A DNA stretch of 64,000 nucleotides from Sipunculus nudus (lineage: Eukaryota; Annelida; Sipuncula; Golfingiida; Sipunculidae). This document shows positions 1 to 10,376 of the stretch, one piece after another. Location: assembly GCA_026874595.1 (NCBI GenBank), contig CM049316.1, forward strand, positions 50,408,695 through 50,472,694, read 5' to 3'. Numbering within the stretch: position 1 is the stretch's first letter; each line of letters opens with the position of its first letter. The notes under the pieces are model-generated. The model was not told the origin of the DNA. It was given only the letters and a program-made list of their open reading frames with translations, and did not search any database. Made by a program: the position numbers and the translations under genes.

Positions 1-231
1 GTCAACATTGCTTCAAGGTCAAGGGTCAAGGTCACGACAGGTGTGGTTAACGGTTTTTGCACTATAACTTCGCCATAAATAGGCTTATCCACTTCTGCAA
101 TAGCTCATTTTTTTCGTCATCACCTGGCCTTTCCTTTGATATGTAGCTTACTTAAATTTGCCGTTACCATGGTTACATTTTTTGGGCAAAAATCATGGAA
201 ATTGGAAATAAAACGACCATTTTTTTGTAAC

Positions 232-1690
232 TTTGTCAGTTTTTAAGCTAGGCAGATCTAGTTTACGGCATTTTGTTTCACATGACCAGCTTGACACGAC
301 AGAACTAAAAGTCACGCCAAATCTCGCGCCATATCTCGTCAAACGAGAAAAAACGAGACTTCGCGGAAATGCTTATAACTCGGCGACTTTTACAGCTAGA
401 CAGGTCTGGTTTTCGGCATTTCGTTCCACCAAACAAGCTTGACACGACAGAGCTGCAATACAGGCCAAATCTCGCACCGTATCTCGTCAAACGAGAAAAC
501 ACGAAATTTCACGGAAATGCTTATAACTCGGCCAGTTTTACAGCTAGACACGTGTGGTTTTCGGCATTTAGTTCCACTAGACCAGCTTGACACGACAGAT
601 ATGCAAGTCTGGCAAAATCTCGCACCGTATCTCGTCAAACGAGAAAACACGACATTTCACGGAAATGCTTATAACTCGGCCAGTTTTACAGCTAGACAGG
701 TCTGGTTTCCGGCATTTCCTTCCACATGACCAGCTTGACACGATAGATGTGCAAGTCAGGCCAAATCTCGCACCCTATCTCGTCAAACGAGAAAACACGA
801 GATTTCACGGAAATGCTTATAACTCGGCGAGTTTTACGGCTAGACAGGTCTAGTTTTCGGCATTCATTAACATTTGGCCAACTTGACATAGTAAAACTGC
901 GATACTTGGCGAAATCTCGCACTATATCTGGTCAAATGTGGAAAAACGAGATTTCACAGAAATGCATATAAGTCGGCGACTTTCACGGCTAGACAGGTCT
1001 AGTTTTTGGCATTCATTAACATTTGGACGGCTTGACATGACAAACCTGCAAGACTGGCCAAATCTCGCACCATATCTCGTCAAACGATAAAAAAGGAGAT
1101 TTCACAGACATGCTAATAACTCGGCGACTTTTACAGCTAGACAGATGTAGTTTTCGCCATTTCATAACATTTAGAGAGTTTGATATGACAAATCTAGAAG
1201 ACTGGCCAAATCCTGCACCATATCTCGTCAAACGAGAAAACACGAGAGTACACGGAAATGCTTATAACTCGGCGACTTTTACAGCTAGACGGATCTAGTT
1301 TTCGCCATTTCGTAACGTTTGGCCGTCTTGACATAATAAAACTGCTCGTCTTGCCAAATCTCGTACTATATCTCGTCAAGCGAGAAAAAAAAAACATGAT
1401 TTCACGTAAATGCTGATAACACGGCGACTTTTGCAGCTAGACAGGTCTAGTTTCCGGCATTTTGTAATATTTGACAAACCTGACATGACAAAACTGGAAA
1501 TCTCGCCAAAGCTCGCACCATTTCCCGTCAAACGAGAAAACACGAGATTTCATGCAAATGCTAATAACTCAGCGGCTTTTATAGCTAGACAGGTCTAGTT
1601 TTCGGCATTTCATATCATTTGGCCAGCCTGACATGACAAACCTGAAAACGTCTCACTGCTTCTTGTCAAACGAGATTAACGGGATTTCAT
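232..1690. repeat. ~148-bp satellite block 1 (about ten monomers)
   Basis: The phrase AAATGCTTATAACTCGGC or close variants recurs near 367, 515, 662, 810, 960, 1108, 1256, 1407 and 1556, giving periods of 147-151 bases. Most monomers contain the short inverted repeat TCTCGTCAAACGAGA (6-bp stem, CAA loop), at 334, 482, 630 and 778 and onward. Divergence rises toward the 1400-1690 end. Confidence 0.9.
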
Positions 1691-1886
1691 GAAAAAAATT
1701 TGAACTTGGTCCCTTTTACACTAGAAAGATATGCAGCTGTTAAAGGTCAGCATGCATAAATAAACATATTATCCGTTTCTGCTGCCCCGACAATGTTGCT
1801 CATTCATATGACTGTTTCTACATGCACTCTCTGTCTATCTGTCTGTATCATTTCCATTTCCGGCAAGCGCGTGACCTCTGGTCATC

Positions 1887-1935
1887 TTGTTTTTTTGTTT
1901 TTTTGTTTTTTTGTTTGTTTTTTTGTGTGTTTGTC
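1887..1935. repeat. GTTTTTTT microsatellite
   Basis: A run of T tracts separated by single G residues, followed by TGTGTGTTTGTCTG. It is the complement of the CAAA/GACA microsatellite found at module edges in the right-hand domain, and creates the low-complexity Phe/Val/Cys ORFs seen around it. Confidence 0.85.
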
Positions 1936-2255
1936 TGCGCTCTCCTGGCCACAATTTTTCAGCAATCGACATGAACCTTACAGGTTTGATTGACAATCGA
2001 ACACCCTGGAACCCTATTGTTTTTGGTCAACATTGCTCCAAGGTCAAGGGTCAAGGTCATGACAGGTGTGGTTAACGGTTTTTGCAGTATAACTTCGCCA
2101 TAAATAGGCTTATCCACTTCTGCAATAGCTCATTTTTTTCGTCATCACCTGGCCTTTCCTTTGATATGTAGCTTACTTAAATTTGCCGTTACCATGGTTA
2201 CTTTTTTGGGCAAAAATCATGGAAATTGGAAATAAAACGACCATTTTTTTGTAAC

Positions 2256-3125
2256 TTTGTCAGTTTTTAAGCTAGGCAGATCTAGTTTACGGCATTTTGT
2301 TTCACATGACCAGCTTGACACGACAGAACTGAAAGTCACGCCAAATCTCGCGCCATATCTCGTCAAACGAGAAAAAACGAGACTTCGCGGAAATGCTTAT
2401 AACTCGGCGACTTTTACAGCTAGACAGGTCTGGTTTTCGGCATTTCGTTCCACCAAACAAGCTTGACACGACAGAGCTGCAATACAGGCCAAATCTCGCA
2501 CCGTATCTCGTCAAACGAGAAAACACGAAATTTCACGGAAATGCTTATAACTCGGCCAGTTTTACAGCTAGACACGTCTGGTTTCCGGCATTTAGTTCCA
2601 CATGACCAGCTTGACACGATAGATGTGCAAGTCAGGCCAAATCTGGCACCCTATCTCGTCAAACGAGAAAACACGAAATTTCACGGAAATGCTTATAACT
2701 CGGCCAGTTTTACAGCTAGACAGGTCTGGTTTCCGGCATTTCCTTCCACATGACCAGCTTGACACGATAGATGTGCAAGTCAGGCCAAATCTCGCACCCT
2801 ATCTCGTCAAACGAGAAAACACGAGATTTCACGGAAATGCTTATAACTCGGCGAGTTTTACGGCTAGACAGGTCTAGTTTTCGGCATTCATTAACATTTG
2901 GCCAACTTGACATAGTAAAACTGCGATACTTGGCGAAATCTCGCACCATATCTTGTGCAACGTGAACAAACGAGATGTCACTGAAATGCTTATAACTCGG
3001 CGCCTTTTACAACAAAGTAGTTCTAGTTTTCGGCATTTTGTCACATATGACCAGCTTGACATGACAAACCTGAAAACGTCTCACTGCTTCTTGTCAAACG
3101 AGATTAACGGGATTTCATGAAAAAA
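2256..3125. repeat. ~148-bp satellite block 2 (about six monomers)
   Basis: Same monomer as the first block, with the TCTCGTCAAACGAGA element at about 2358, 2506, 2654 and 2802 and degenerate versions near 2950 and 3094. It is about four monomers shorter than block 1, while its flanks match those of block 1. That difference fits expansion or contraction by unequal exchange. Confidence 0.9.
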
Positions 3126-3320
3126 TTTTGAACTTGGTCCCTTTTACACTAGAAAGATATGCAGCTGTTAAAGGTCAGCATGCATAAATAAAAATATTAT
3201 CCGTTTCTGCTGCCCCCACAATGTTGCTCATTCATATGACTGTTTCTACATGCACTCTCTGTCTATATGTCTGTATCATTTCCATTTCCGGCAAGCGCGT
3301 GACCTCTGGTCATCTTGTTT

Positions 3321-4020
3321 ATATATCTGCCGTGAGATGGCAATCCGAGGTCGTGACCTCGTATGACTTGTTTTGGTCAGAGCGACTGCCCGAGGACAAG
3401 TGTAATATGGTTAACCATCGTGTCGTTACATGTGAATATACATTATTACAGTGGAAATTATTGTTTATTTCTATAAACGTGTAGATATCACAAGCATTAC
3501 TTTATTTAGTTTTGCCGGTCAATCAGAAAAAAACTAAGCTTTTAAACAGCTTTTCATTTGACAAGACCACTATCAAAGACTAAAGTTCGTGCTTTGTCAT
3601 CGGCGTCCGGGACAGGGAGCCTTAAGTAGTTCGCGACAGTTTGGAGTTTGTTATGGTGAATGCGTTGTGAAGACTATCCTTAAACAATAATCATGCTGTC
3701 TGGATGCAGTCAATAATCAATCTTCAGTACACCTTGTGCAACCATCCATGAACTATGCATACTTAGAAGATGAAGCATGGTACGTCGAAGTGAAACTGCC
3801 TATATTAGTGTGTGAGGCCTACCTCATGAAGTTGAAAGAGAGAAAGAAAGTGTTTGTCTTTCCTTTTTTAATTATTTTTTAATATGCATATTTAAGCTAT
3901 TTTGAAAATGATTAAATGTATATATTTCAAATTAAGAGTAAATCAAAGCAGAGGATATCTGAACATTCAATTGTAACATTCTTGCCCTTTGACCTGGACC
4001 TCAGTTGGCCATGCAGGGGT
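3321..4020. other. Unique sequence without a recognisable gene
   Basis: The left array stops abruptly after GACCTCTGGTCATCTTGTTT. The following 700 bases are not repeated elsewhere in the window and contain no ORF, RNA gene or splice structure that I can support. Composition is AT-rich with a few purine runs near 3836-3850. Confidence 0.6.
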
Positions 4021-4145
4021 GGGGCATCAACACTGATTGACAGTCAATATAGAGATGCCCCATAGCCAATCATAATGCAAGGTTTCTACCCTGCCTTATG
4101 TAGCCTGTATTTAAGGGAGAAAAACTCAGACTCTCTTTTGGACCA
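4021..4145 (+). promoter_or_regulatory. Candidate core promoter with nested palindrome
   Basis: GGGGCATC (4021-4028) pairs with GATGCCCC (4054-4061), enclosing the near-perfect palindrome ATTGACAGTCAAT. Immediately downstream lie CCAAT at 4066-4070 and a TATA-like TATTTAAG at 4108-4115, which would place a start near 4135-4145. A consensus splice donor follows at 4288. The order CCAAT, TATA, transcribed leader, donor is what a metazoan promoter looks like, but each element is short and no transcript evidence is available. Confidence 0.35.
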
Positions 4146-4287
4146 GACAAGTGGACCCGAAAGAAGGCTGGCCTCCCGGCCAGCCAGGGTATGGCTTCTT
4201 TTTTACCTTGGGGTTGGTTTTACGACTGTGTCGGCTACACAGGTGAAGAGCCACCCACTTCCAAAGAGCATTCCTTTATCTAGCATG
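4127..4287 (+). other. Candidate first exon ending in a consensus splice donor
   Basis: The stretch after the putative TATA box is GC-richer than its surroundings and ends at CATG|GTAAGTAT, a near-ideal 5' splice site at 4288. An ATG (4285-4287) is the last codon before the junction. The leader contains a hairpin, GGCTGGC (4166-4172) pairing with GCCAGCC (4179-4185). A 79-codon ORF crosses the region (4075-4314) but reads through the donor and resembles nothing I know. Possible acceptors exist at 6453 (TTTTATTTCAG) and 17668, but the first lies inside a transposon. This could be the first exon of a host gene, a non-coding RNA leader, or chance. Confidence 0.3.
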
Positions 4288-4293
4288 GTAAGT

Positions 4294-5330
4294 ATATTTC
4301 TGTTTCATTTATAAGTTTAGATAATAATATGCAGTCCTGATAATTTGAAGGTTTAGGCCCTTTTTATTCCAGTAAAAAAGTGTTATTTTATCTCTTTAAA
4401 TTGTGCGAGTGCATGTTGCCCAAGCCCAAGTTCCTCCCAGAAAAAATAAGCAGTTACATCTGGTGAGTGATGCTATCGTTGTTACTGACAGCTAGGAGAC
4501 GAATTCTGGTAAATAAATTGCTTATTTTGAGTTAATTCTAGGTTTTTTTTAGCATCAGTATATACTTAAGAGGCTTAGGTTGTAAAATTCTGATAAATAA
4601 GCGATCTATTCAAATAGAAACATAGTAACAGCTTTAAAAATGCCTAGGTTTTATTTCTTAAGGAAGTTCCTTTTATTTAGTGCGCGTACTAAGTGAACTA
4701 GAATAGGGGCTGTGTATAAATGTAGGCCCGTCTCTGTTTAAAGAACAATACGCGTTTTTTTTTAACCTGAAAAGAATAGTATTACTTTAGATTCCTTTTG
4801 ATAAACTATTATGGTAATTTGCTCTTCTTTGGCTATGAAGCGGTGTATACATTATATGAAAGTGTAATATCTAGGAGCTAATATAAAAAAAAATAAAATA
4901 AAATAAGTGTATAATAAATATGTATATAAAATATGTGTGACTAAAATGTTAACGCAAGAAAAATAACGTGCTATATGTACCATTAGGGGATGTTAAAAAA
5001 ACTGTAACACATATTATTACATTGGGCATAAGCGTATTCCGCAAATATTTCATGCCCCTATGCAAACAGCCAGGCAACTTGTGCCTGCAATTGTATTTGT
5101 CATATTTTACTTATAATGAATGACCTTTTCTTTGCAAAATAAATCAGTTGATCAGATTTTATGTATAAAACAACTTTCAGGGCATGATCTAAATTAGCTG
5201 GATTATACTGAAATAAGAGTAACAGCTCAACCCTTATTATGCATAGCTGTCTCTTGAATAAATGTAACATAGCTTCTATTTTGTAAATATGTATAGATGG
5301 AACCGTAGACTTGACCGGGTCTTTCTAAAC
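4294..5330. other. AT-rich sequence without a gene
   Basis: Strongly AT-rich with A and T runs and no supported ORF or structured RNA. If the exon upstream is real, this would be intron. Confidence 0.55.
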
Positions 5331-6190
5331 ACCGAAAAGTACCGAAAAGTTACCGAAAAGTACCGAAAAGTTACCGAAAAGTACCGAAAAGTTACCAAAG
5401 AGTACCAAAAAGTTACCGAAAAGTACCGAAAAGTTACCGAAAAGTAATTGAACAGACTTTAAAAGCACCTTTTTTAATTAATGTTAACACTACAAACAAC
5501 CAAAAATTAGGTTCAGACTGTCAGTAAAGTTAGCAAATTGTGTTTTTCTCTGTTAAAGGATGATGAAAAATGACTGAAAAGCACCATAAAATGACTAAAT
5601 ATTATCAAATAAGTACTAAAAAATACCAAAAAGTACTGAAAAGTTACCAAAAAGTACTGAAAAGTTACCAAAAAGTACTGAAAAGTTACTGAAAAAATCT
5701 GAAAAGTACGAAAAAGTAACTGAAAAGTTACCACAATGTACCGAAAAATTACTGAAAGGACTTTTTTAAGTATTTTTTTTTATATATTATAACACATAAT
5801 TACCAAACAGTTGTTTAAGACTGTCATTGAAGTCAGCAAATCTTGTTCTAACCCTTTATAATGGATGATGAAAAGTGACTAAAAAGTACCATAAAGTGAC
5901 AAAATGTTATCAAATAAATACTAAAACATACCAAAAAGTACTGAAAATGCACTGAAAAGTCTCGAAAAGTTACTGAACAGTACCAAAAAGTAACTGAAAC
6001 AACTATAAAAGCAATTTTTAAATAATGTTAACCCAAACAATTACCAAAAGTTGTTTTAGATTGTCAGTAAAGTTAGCAAATTGTATGCTCTTTTTTATAG
6101 AATTATGAAAATTAACTGATAAATATAAAATGACAAAATTTTTTCATATTTTAAAGTATTAAAAATAAAAAAAAGGTAACTGAACAAATA
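5331..6190. repeat. ACCGAAAAGT minisatellite with ~240-300-bp higher-order structure
   Basis: At 5331-5445 a 10/11-base unit (ACCGAAAAGT / TACCGAAAAGT) repeats almost perfectly. The string recurs in decayed form at about 5612-5760 and 5920-6000. A spacer containing a GACTGTCAGTAAAGTTAGCA-like segment appears at about 5513, 5817 and 6057, so minisatellite plus spacer forms three successive higher-order units that become more diverged rightward. The Phe-rich minus-strand ORF at 5513-5734 is an artefact of this repeat. Confidence 0.85.
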
Positions 6191-6304
6191 TGTTCATATT
6201 TTACTAAGTAACATATTTCACTAAGCAATATCAGGTATTTAAGGATATATCAAGACTAAATATTTATCCTGTGAATAAATAGCATGTAGCACACTTTGGT
6301 ATGT

Positions 6305-6326
6305 TTAAGGTCTAATCATCGTCAAA
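6305..6326 (+). repeat. Left terminal inverted repeat of putative MULE
   Basis: Twenty-two bases that are the exact reverse complement of 8651-8672; similarity ends abruptly on both sides. Confidence 0.6.
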
Positions 6327-6745
6327 AATCATGAAAATTACATTTTTCTGAAAAACATCTGGTTTTATAGATGATTGCTATATCTATCTTTTCACAAAAA
6401 CACGTTCCTGGGGTTATATTGTATCAGTTAGAAAAATAAGTATTTTATTTCAGATGTCAACCCCACTTGGGGTGCAAACAGGACCAACTGTCAGATCGGC
6501 GAGAGTTAGCAGCGTGTCAGTTGCTTATTGGTTAACCATGCGGTCGTGGCATTAGGCAAATGGTTGATTGACAGGCGTGGGGAAGCCGCGGTCAGTTAGC
6601 CGGGAAAGAGCAAATCTTTATTACCGGCACTTACTAATTGGCACTAATTAATACAAACACGTCCCCCTATACGCCTAACCCAGAAGTAAACTGTACATCG
6701 TACTCCTCCAGTCGCCGAATAATGTCTTTGTCACTGCCGTAAAAT

Positions 6746-7582
6746 ATGTTAGTGTCACCCAATAATGGTCCTGGCACCAAGAATATACCCAGAAATATGA
6801 ATTTACCGATTGTTATTTCTGTAATATTGACCCTTCTATACAATATAACATTTTCTCCCAGGGTCCATCATTACATCGCCAAAACAATTACCGAATACAT
6901 CGTTCCTTCCTATATAATATACACTATCATCAAACTGAACGTCATGGGTCGAAGAAAAAAGATTAGAATGAGCGAAGATAAAATTCGCTATTTGAACGAG
7001 AGACAGTCATATACAGCTGTTCACAAGGTTCCTGTGTCCGTAACGAAACTACACAGAGATGACGATTCTGAGTCGTCAAGTGACGAAAACATGGAATCAG
7101 TACAACTTGGAGTTCCAGAATCAGTCAGCTACCGTCTGTGGCAGTGCGGCCAACTTGCTATGTTGTTGGCTACCGCAGCAGTGTGTGCCATATGCCGTAA
7201 AGGAAATTTATCGTTAGTGGAGGATGTAGATAAACGCCGAGGGTGGTGCAGCAATATGGGACTGCGTTGCACGAATGAATTTTGTGAAAGGAACGCGGCA
7301 CCAAGTTACACGACCACGTGCATGGCATCTCAGGCCTTCAGCGACATGGATGAGCAAAGAGCGTATACAGCTATTTATCAGTCGACTCCAACGTGCAGGG
7401 AAGCCCGCAAAGGTAGGAGATACCGCAGACGACAAGCTGCCGATGCCTTCAAAAAGGCAGAGGGAACCGACTACGATTCGGGCGCATTTCACGGAGAAAC
7501 CCCTCGTGCACGAAGGCAACTTATTTGTCGTACATGCGGCGAATCAAAACGGGGCCATCCAAGAGGACCTTGCACGCAGTAA
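6746..7582 (+). CDS. Truncated Mutator-like transposase-domain protein (internal deletion derivative)
   Basis: A 278-codon ORF; the natural start may be the internal Met67 at 6944, where a basic MGRRKKIRMSED segment begins and resembles the usual start of invertebrate Mutator-like transposase-domain proteins. Residues 1-66 are hydrophobic and AT-rich and may be untranslated leader. Residues 103-118 are acidic/Ser-rich. Cys147, Cys150, Cys168, Cys175 and Cys180 form a zinc-ribbon-like cluster with the phrase NLSLVEDV-RRGWCS, as I recall from the family. Around residue 190 the sequence jumps to a C-terminal-like region: a basic RRYRRRQ stretch, then EGTDYDSGAF, and a final C261-x2-C264-x6-H271-x4-C276 knuckle. 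The catalytic middle, several hundred residues in full-length relatives, is missing, so it should not transpose by itself. The family call is from memory, without a search. Confidence 0.5.
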   Translation: MLVSPNNGPGTKNIPRNMNLPIVISVILTLLYNITFSPRVHHYIAKTITEYIVPSYIIYTIIKLNVMGRRKKIRMSEDKIRYLNERQSYTAVHKVPVSVTKLHRDDDSESSSDENMESVQLGVPESVSYRLWQCGQLAMLLATAAVCAICRKGNLSLVEDVDKRRGWCSNMGLRCTNEFCERNAAPSYTTTCMASQAFSDMDEQRAYTAIYQSTPTCREARKGRRYRRRQAADAFKKAEGTDYDSGAFHGETPRARRQLICRTCGESKRGHPRGPCTQ

Positions 7583-7760
7583 TAGTGTTTTCCTATATGA
7601 ATGAGTGAACACGATATAGACGTTTTCATACGTGAATGTAAATACTGAATGTACAATGTATACTGAAGTGAATGTACATACTGAGTATAGGCTGTGTATA
7701 AATCTTTAAAGGTGAATATTTATGTATACAAATATATATTATATTTATTTATGTAAACCC

Positions 7761-7766
7761 AATAAA
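7761..7766 (+). terminator. Poly(A) signal AATAAA downstream of the Mutator-like ORF
   Basis: AATAAA lies 179 bases after the stop codon, followed by a T/GT-rich stretch (TTGTCTGGTACTGTGTTC). It is a plausible 3' end for the transposon transcript. Confidence 0.4.
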
Positions 7767-8650
7767 TGTTTTACATATATTTGTCTGGTACTGTGTTCAT
7801 TATTGCAATCGGGTGTGTGCATTTGTGTGTGGTATATATGAATGGTGTATATAAATCTAATGAGAGAGAGAGAGATATGTGTTGCTGCTAGCTATTTGTT
7901 GTGTCTCATATATAATTGTGAGAGGGAGAGACGAGTTGTTAATTGGATTAGGGCATATGGTAGTTTGAATGAGAGCGCAGAGTAAACAGAGTGATCGTTC
8001 TTATCAGTCACTTCACACCTGACGCGTGCCCCGGCGCGGCAGCCCATGACCTGCATGATTACCGATGACCGGCCCCTCGGACCAGTAAGCTCCGCCTACT
8101 TTAGTTTGACAGTTCTCCAGTTGTCATGATGCCTAACAAAATCCCTTTTTTAACATTGATAAACCATTAAATTTTATAATTTATATATTGAAACCGATTC
8201 TCATCGGAACATTTAGTGAAAAAATACAACTGTCACTTGCGCTTATATCCCTGTTTTCCACTCAAAACGAAATTTCTCTTCCCAAACAGTTTTTGGCCGT
8301 TTTCTCAAAACAGTATTTCAGGAGACTGTACGGTCTTCAAAGCGATATTTCTCAAAAACCATCAAATATAGAGTCTTCAAATTTTGAATATAGGTAAATC
8401 AAAAAGTATTCTAAAATGCGATTTTTTCTTTTTCCTATATCGTTTTTAGTATAGTAGAATACGTTATTTAAACAAAATAAGTATTTTTTTTAATTTTTTA
8501 ATTTCATTATGACAAAAAGACTTTAAATATATAACCAAAAAAATATACCTCATCTGATAGAGAATTTTCTGAGGATTCTAAATATATATACATCACTGTG
8601 TCTAAAATTATTATTAATATGAATTCTAAAGCTAAATTAACCCAAGGTTG
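7767..8650. other. 3' part of the putative MULE, no further gene
   Basis: Contains a (GA)n microsatellite at 7861-7875, a GC-richer patch at about 8010-8110 and AT-rich sequence up to the right inverted repeat. A 69-codon ORF (8188-8397) has no recognisable feature and is probably chance. Confidence 0.5.
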
Positions 8651-8672
8651 TTTGACGATGATTAGACCTTAA
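8651..8672 (-). repeat. Right terminal inverted repeat of putative MULE
   Basis: Exact reverse complement of 6305-6326. Confidence 0.6.
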
Positions 8673-9600
8673 TGTCATGTAAAACCAGCTTTTAGTTAAA
8701 TATGAACCTATTGTTTTTTGTGGTGAGTGCTTTGCCATTATATGTTTTCAGTGTGAGAGATAATATAATCAAATTCCTTTTCATCCTAAGTGTTTACTCA
8801 CTGACTTGAAATTAAATTTTCTTGCTTTAGGTGTTTGGTCATTTAAGAATTATATTATTTACTAAATGGATTTACATAAAATATTCCATATCATGTACTT
8901 AATTCAGAACCTTTCAATGGTCTAAAATGGCATTTTATGAAAAAAATATGGACATATTTTGTTTGAAATACATTCTGATTTCACAATACATTAAACATTC
9001 AAAGGTGTGCTGCTCTTGGTTTTATTAATTTTAAAGTCATCAAACTACCTCTGTCATAAGGCTGTACCAGTATATACTGTTAAATACTGCCAAGAGAAAG
9101 AATAATTGTTCAATATTTTAAATGATGTTCCCATTCAAATTAGCTTTAAAACTGAATTAGACATCTAAACTGTTTAATGAGCAGATATTCCAACACAAAA
9201 ATGATTATTTTCAATAAAGTAATTCAGCTTGACCATATGTATACTGTTTTACCTGTTAATATACTTTGTTAGAAACATTAGTTAAATATAATTTGATTAT
9301 AGTCTAAAGTGGATTGTCAGTTAAAATATTTTTATAAGCCTGCTCTATATTTGTGTTATTGTAAAAATCCGAAATTCAGTTATCTTAATGTTGAAGCCAA
9401 ATGGGTTTCTTGTGTAAAAGTTAGCCGACATGCTGTTTTTAAACAAGGCTTTAATTCCTTTGACTTACATAGTGGGCTGAGAAATGTGTAAATTTAAAAT
9501 AAATTGCTTTGCCAAGTTGACATTGAGAAATGTTACAAAATACCATTCGGCAGCTTGTTAGGCTGTTAGCCTGTGGTATAAGCATCATTCAAAATATTAA
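8673..9600. other. AT-rich sequence without a gene
   Basis: Long A/T runs and only one small ORF (9309-9491) with no recognisable motif. Nothing repeated within the window was noticed. Confidence 0.55.
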
Positions 9601-10238
9601 CGTTCAACGGTCACTCTGATCATGGGTTTATCATGTCTCATGACATAATCCCCAGCTGGACAAACAGCATGTACCCTCATGTCAACCTCTGGTGCCTCTG
9701 TATATTTCATCACGCACTGAATATTAATGGCAAAACCAAAAGGCCATGCCCAAGGCCTATTGCATCACAGAGGGCTGAACACCTATCACCCCCATGCAGG
9801 TGTTAGAGTTATCCATTGTCACAGGGCTTACCTGTCATCTAATTTATCTCCCTGTTAGGCGTTAAAACAAATCGGACACTGACCCGGGGAACGGACACTG
9901 ACCCAGACACTGGTGACTTAAGCCCTGTGTCCCAGATGGGGTTATATAACATCCCATGAGGCTGATATTTCAAACAGACCAGCACAAATTATCATAACAC
10001 CACCTGCAGGTACTTGTGTTAAGCAGATTATACACCTGGTCACAAAGTCATGTGAATGTATCAGTTCAGTCATCACCTTGTATATCCAACATATAGTCTT
10101 CAGTTTTTTTTCCTTGCTCTAAATAATCATATTAATATTAATAATTATACTTTTAAAATGTGAAGTCAATATTACTTAATTAGTTGGGCATATTTTTCTG
10201 TTAGTTTCTCTTATATACCAAATCGATGCAAGCTAGTA
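9601..10238. promoter_or_regulatory. GC-richer patch with direct repeat and TATA-like box; function unknown
   Basis: This stretch stands out from its AT-rich neighbours. CGGACACTGACCC is directly repeated at about 9873-9885 and 9892-9904, and TTATATAAC lies near 9942-9950 in a relatively GC-rich context. No ORF follows. It may be a regulatory element or an old repeat fragment; the promoter reading is a guess. Confidence 0.2.
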
Positions 10239-10243
10239 GTGTC
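10239..10243. repeat. Target-site duplication GTGTC (left)
   Basis: GTGTC directly abuts the left LTR, and the same five bases directly abut the right LTR (14869-14873). A 5-bp duplication is normal for Ty3/gypsy integration. Confidence 0.9.
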
Positions 10244-10364
10244 TGTCATAAATCCACAGACACGTCGCGCCATGAACACAACTTTATTCAGAAAGCGGTG
10301 ACGTAGCACCAACCTGTGCACACGTTACTAGCGGGGCTGTTCCACAAAGTCCTATTACACGACA
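10244..10364 (-). repeat. 3' LTR (left end on + strand), 121 bp
   Basis: Begins TGTCATAAATCC and ends ATTACACGACA on the plus strand, so both ends carry the TGTC/GACA inverted termini. On the minus strand it has an AATAAA poly(A) signal (complement of 10283-10288). A TGACGTAG element resembling a CRE half-site lies in the middle. By eye it is identical to the other LTR. Confidence 0.95.
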
Positions 10365-10376
10365 TCTCCCCCTTTG
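10365..10376 (-). promoter_or_regulatory. Polypurine tract (plus-strand primer site)
   Basis: On the minus strand CAAAGGGGGAGA sits directly against the 3' LTR, which is the expected place and composition for the plus-strand DNA synthesis primer. Confidence 0.85.

Larger units (their letters stand above)
1..3320. repeat. Left composite tandem array, two higher-order units, inverted relative to the right repeat domain
   Basis: Positions 1 onward and 2026 onward are near-identical, with an offset of 2024-2025 bases and a 1-bp difference near 174. Each unit runs: nuclear-receptor-like string (AAGGTCAAGGGTCAAGGTCA), ~200 bp of spacer, a block of ~148-bp monomers, a tail ending in TTCCGGCAAGCGCGTGACC, then the next unit. 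Unit 1 (1-2025, cut by the window edge) has about ten monomers; unit 2 (2026-3320) has about six. The first ~230 bases are the reverse complement of sequence near 25430-25640 in the right-hand domain, so the two arrays are the same family in opposite orientation. Short ORFs here are shadows of the repeat. Confidence 0.9.
6305..8672 (+). mobile_element. Putative non-autonomous Mutator-like (MULE) element
   Basis: A 22-bp perfect inverted repeat, outer end TTAAGGTCTAATCATCG, occurs at 6305-6326 and in reverse complement at 8651-8672. Between them lie one long ORF with Mutator-like N- and C-terminal features, a poly(A) signal and AT-rich tails. A 22-base perfect match in this arrangement is very unlikely by chance. 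The immediate flanks TGGTATGT (6297-6304) and TGTCATGT (8673-8680) match at six of eight positions, so a target-site duplication is suggested but not proven. Element identity is inferred from the ORF. Confidence 0.5.

Noticed and set aside
233-1598. Overlapping ORFs with LITRRLLQLDRS and LAPYLVKREN motifs on both strands
   Set aside because: The 148-bp monomer is not a multiple of three, so open frames arise on both strands in several phases. This is satellite, not a protein repeat family.
5331-5445. Regular short repeats considered as CRISPR
   Set aside because: No unique spacers, units of only 10-11 bases, and a eukaryotic setting.
5513-5734. Phe-rich 73-codon minus-strand ORF
   Set aside because: Translation of the ACCGAAAAGT-type minisatellite.
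6454-6555. Short open frame starting MSTPLGVQTG after a good splice acceptor
   Set aside because: It ends after about 33 codons and lies inside the putative MULE. It could be a transposon leader, but joining it to the exon at 4127-4287 is unsupported.
7214-7604. ORFs overlapping the Mutator-like frame on both strands (7214-7519 minus, 7275-7604 plus)
   Set aside because: Shadow frames without domain features; the main frame has the Cys clusters.
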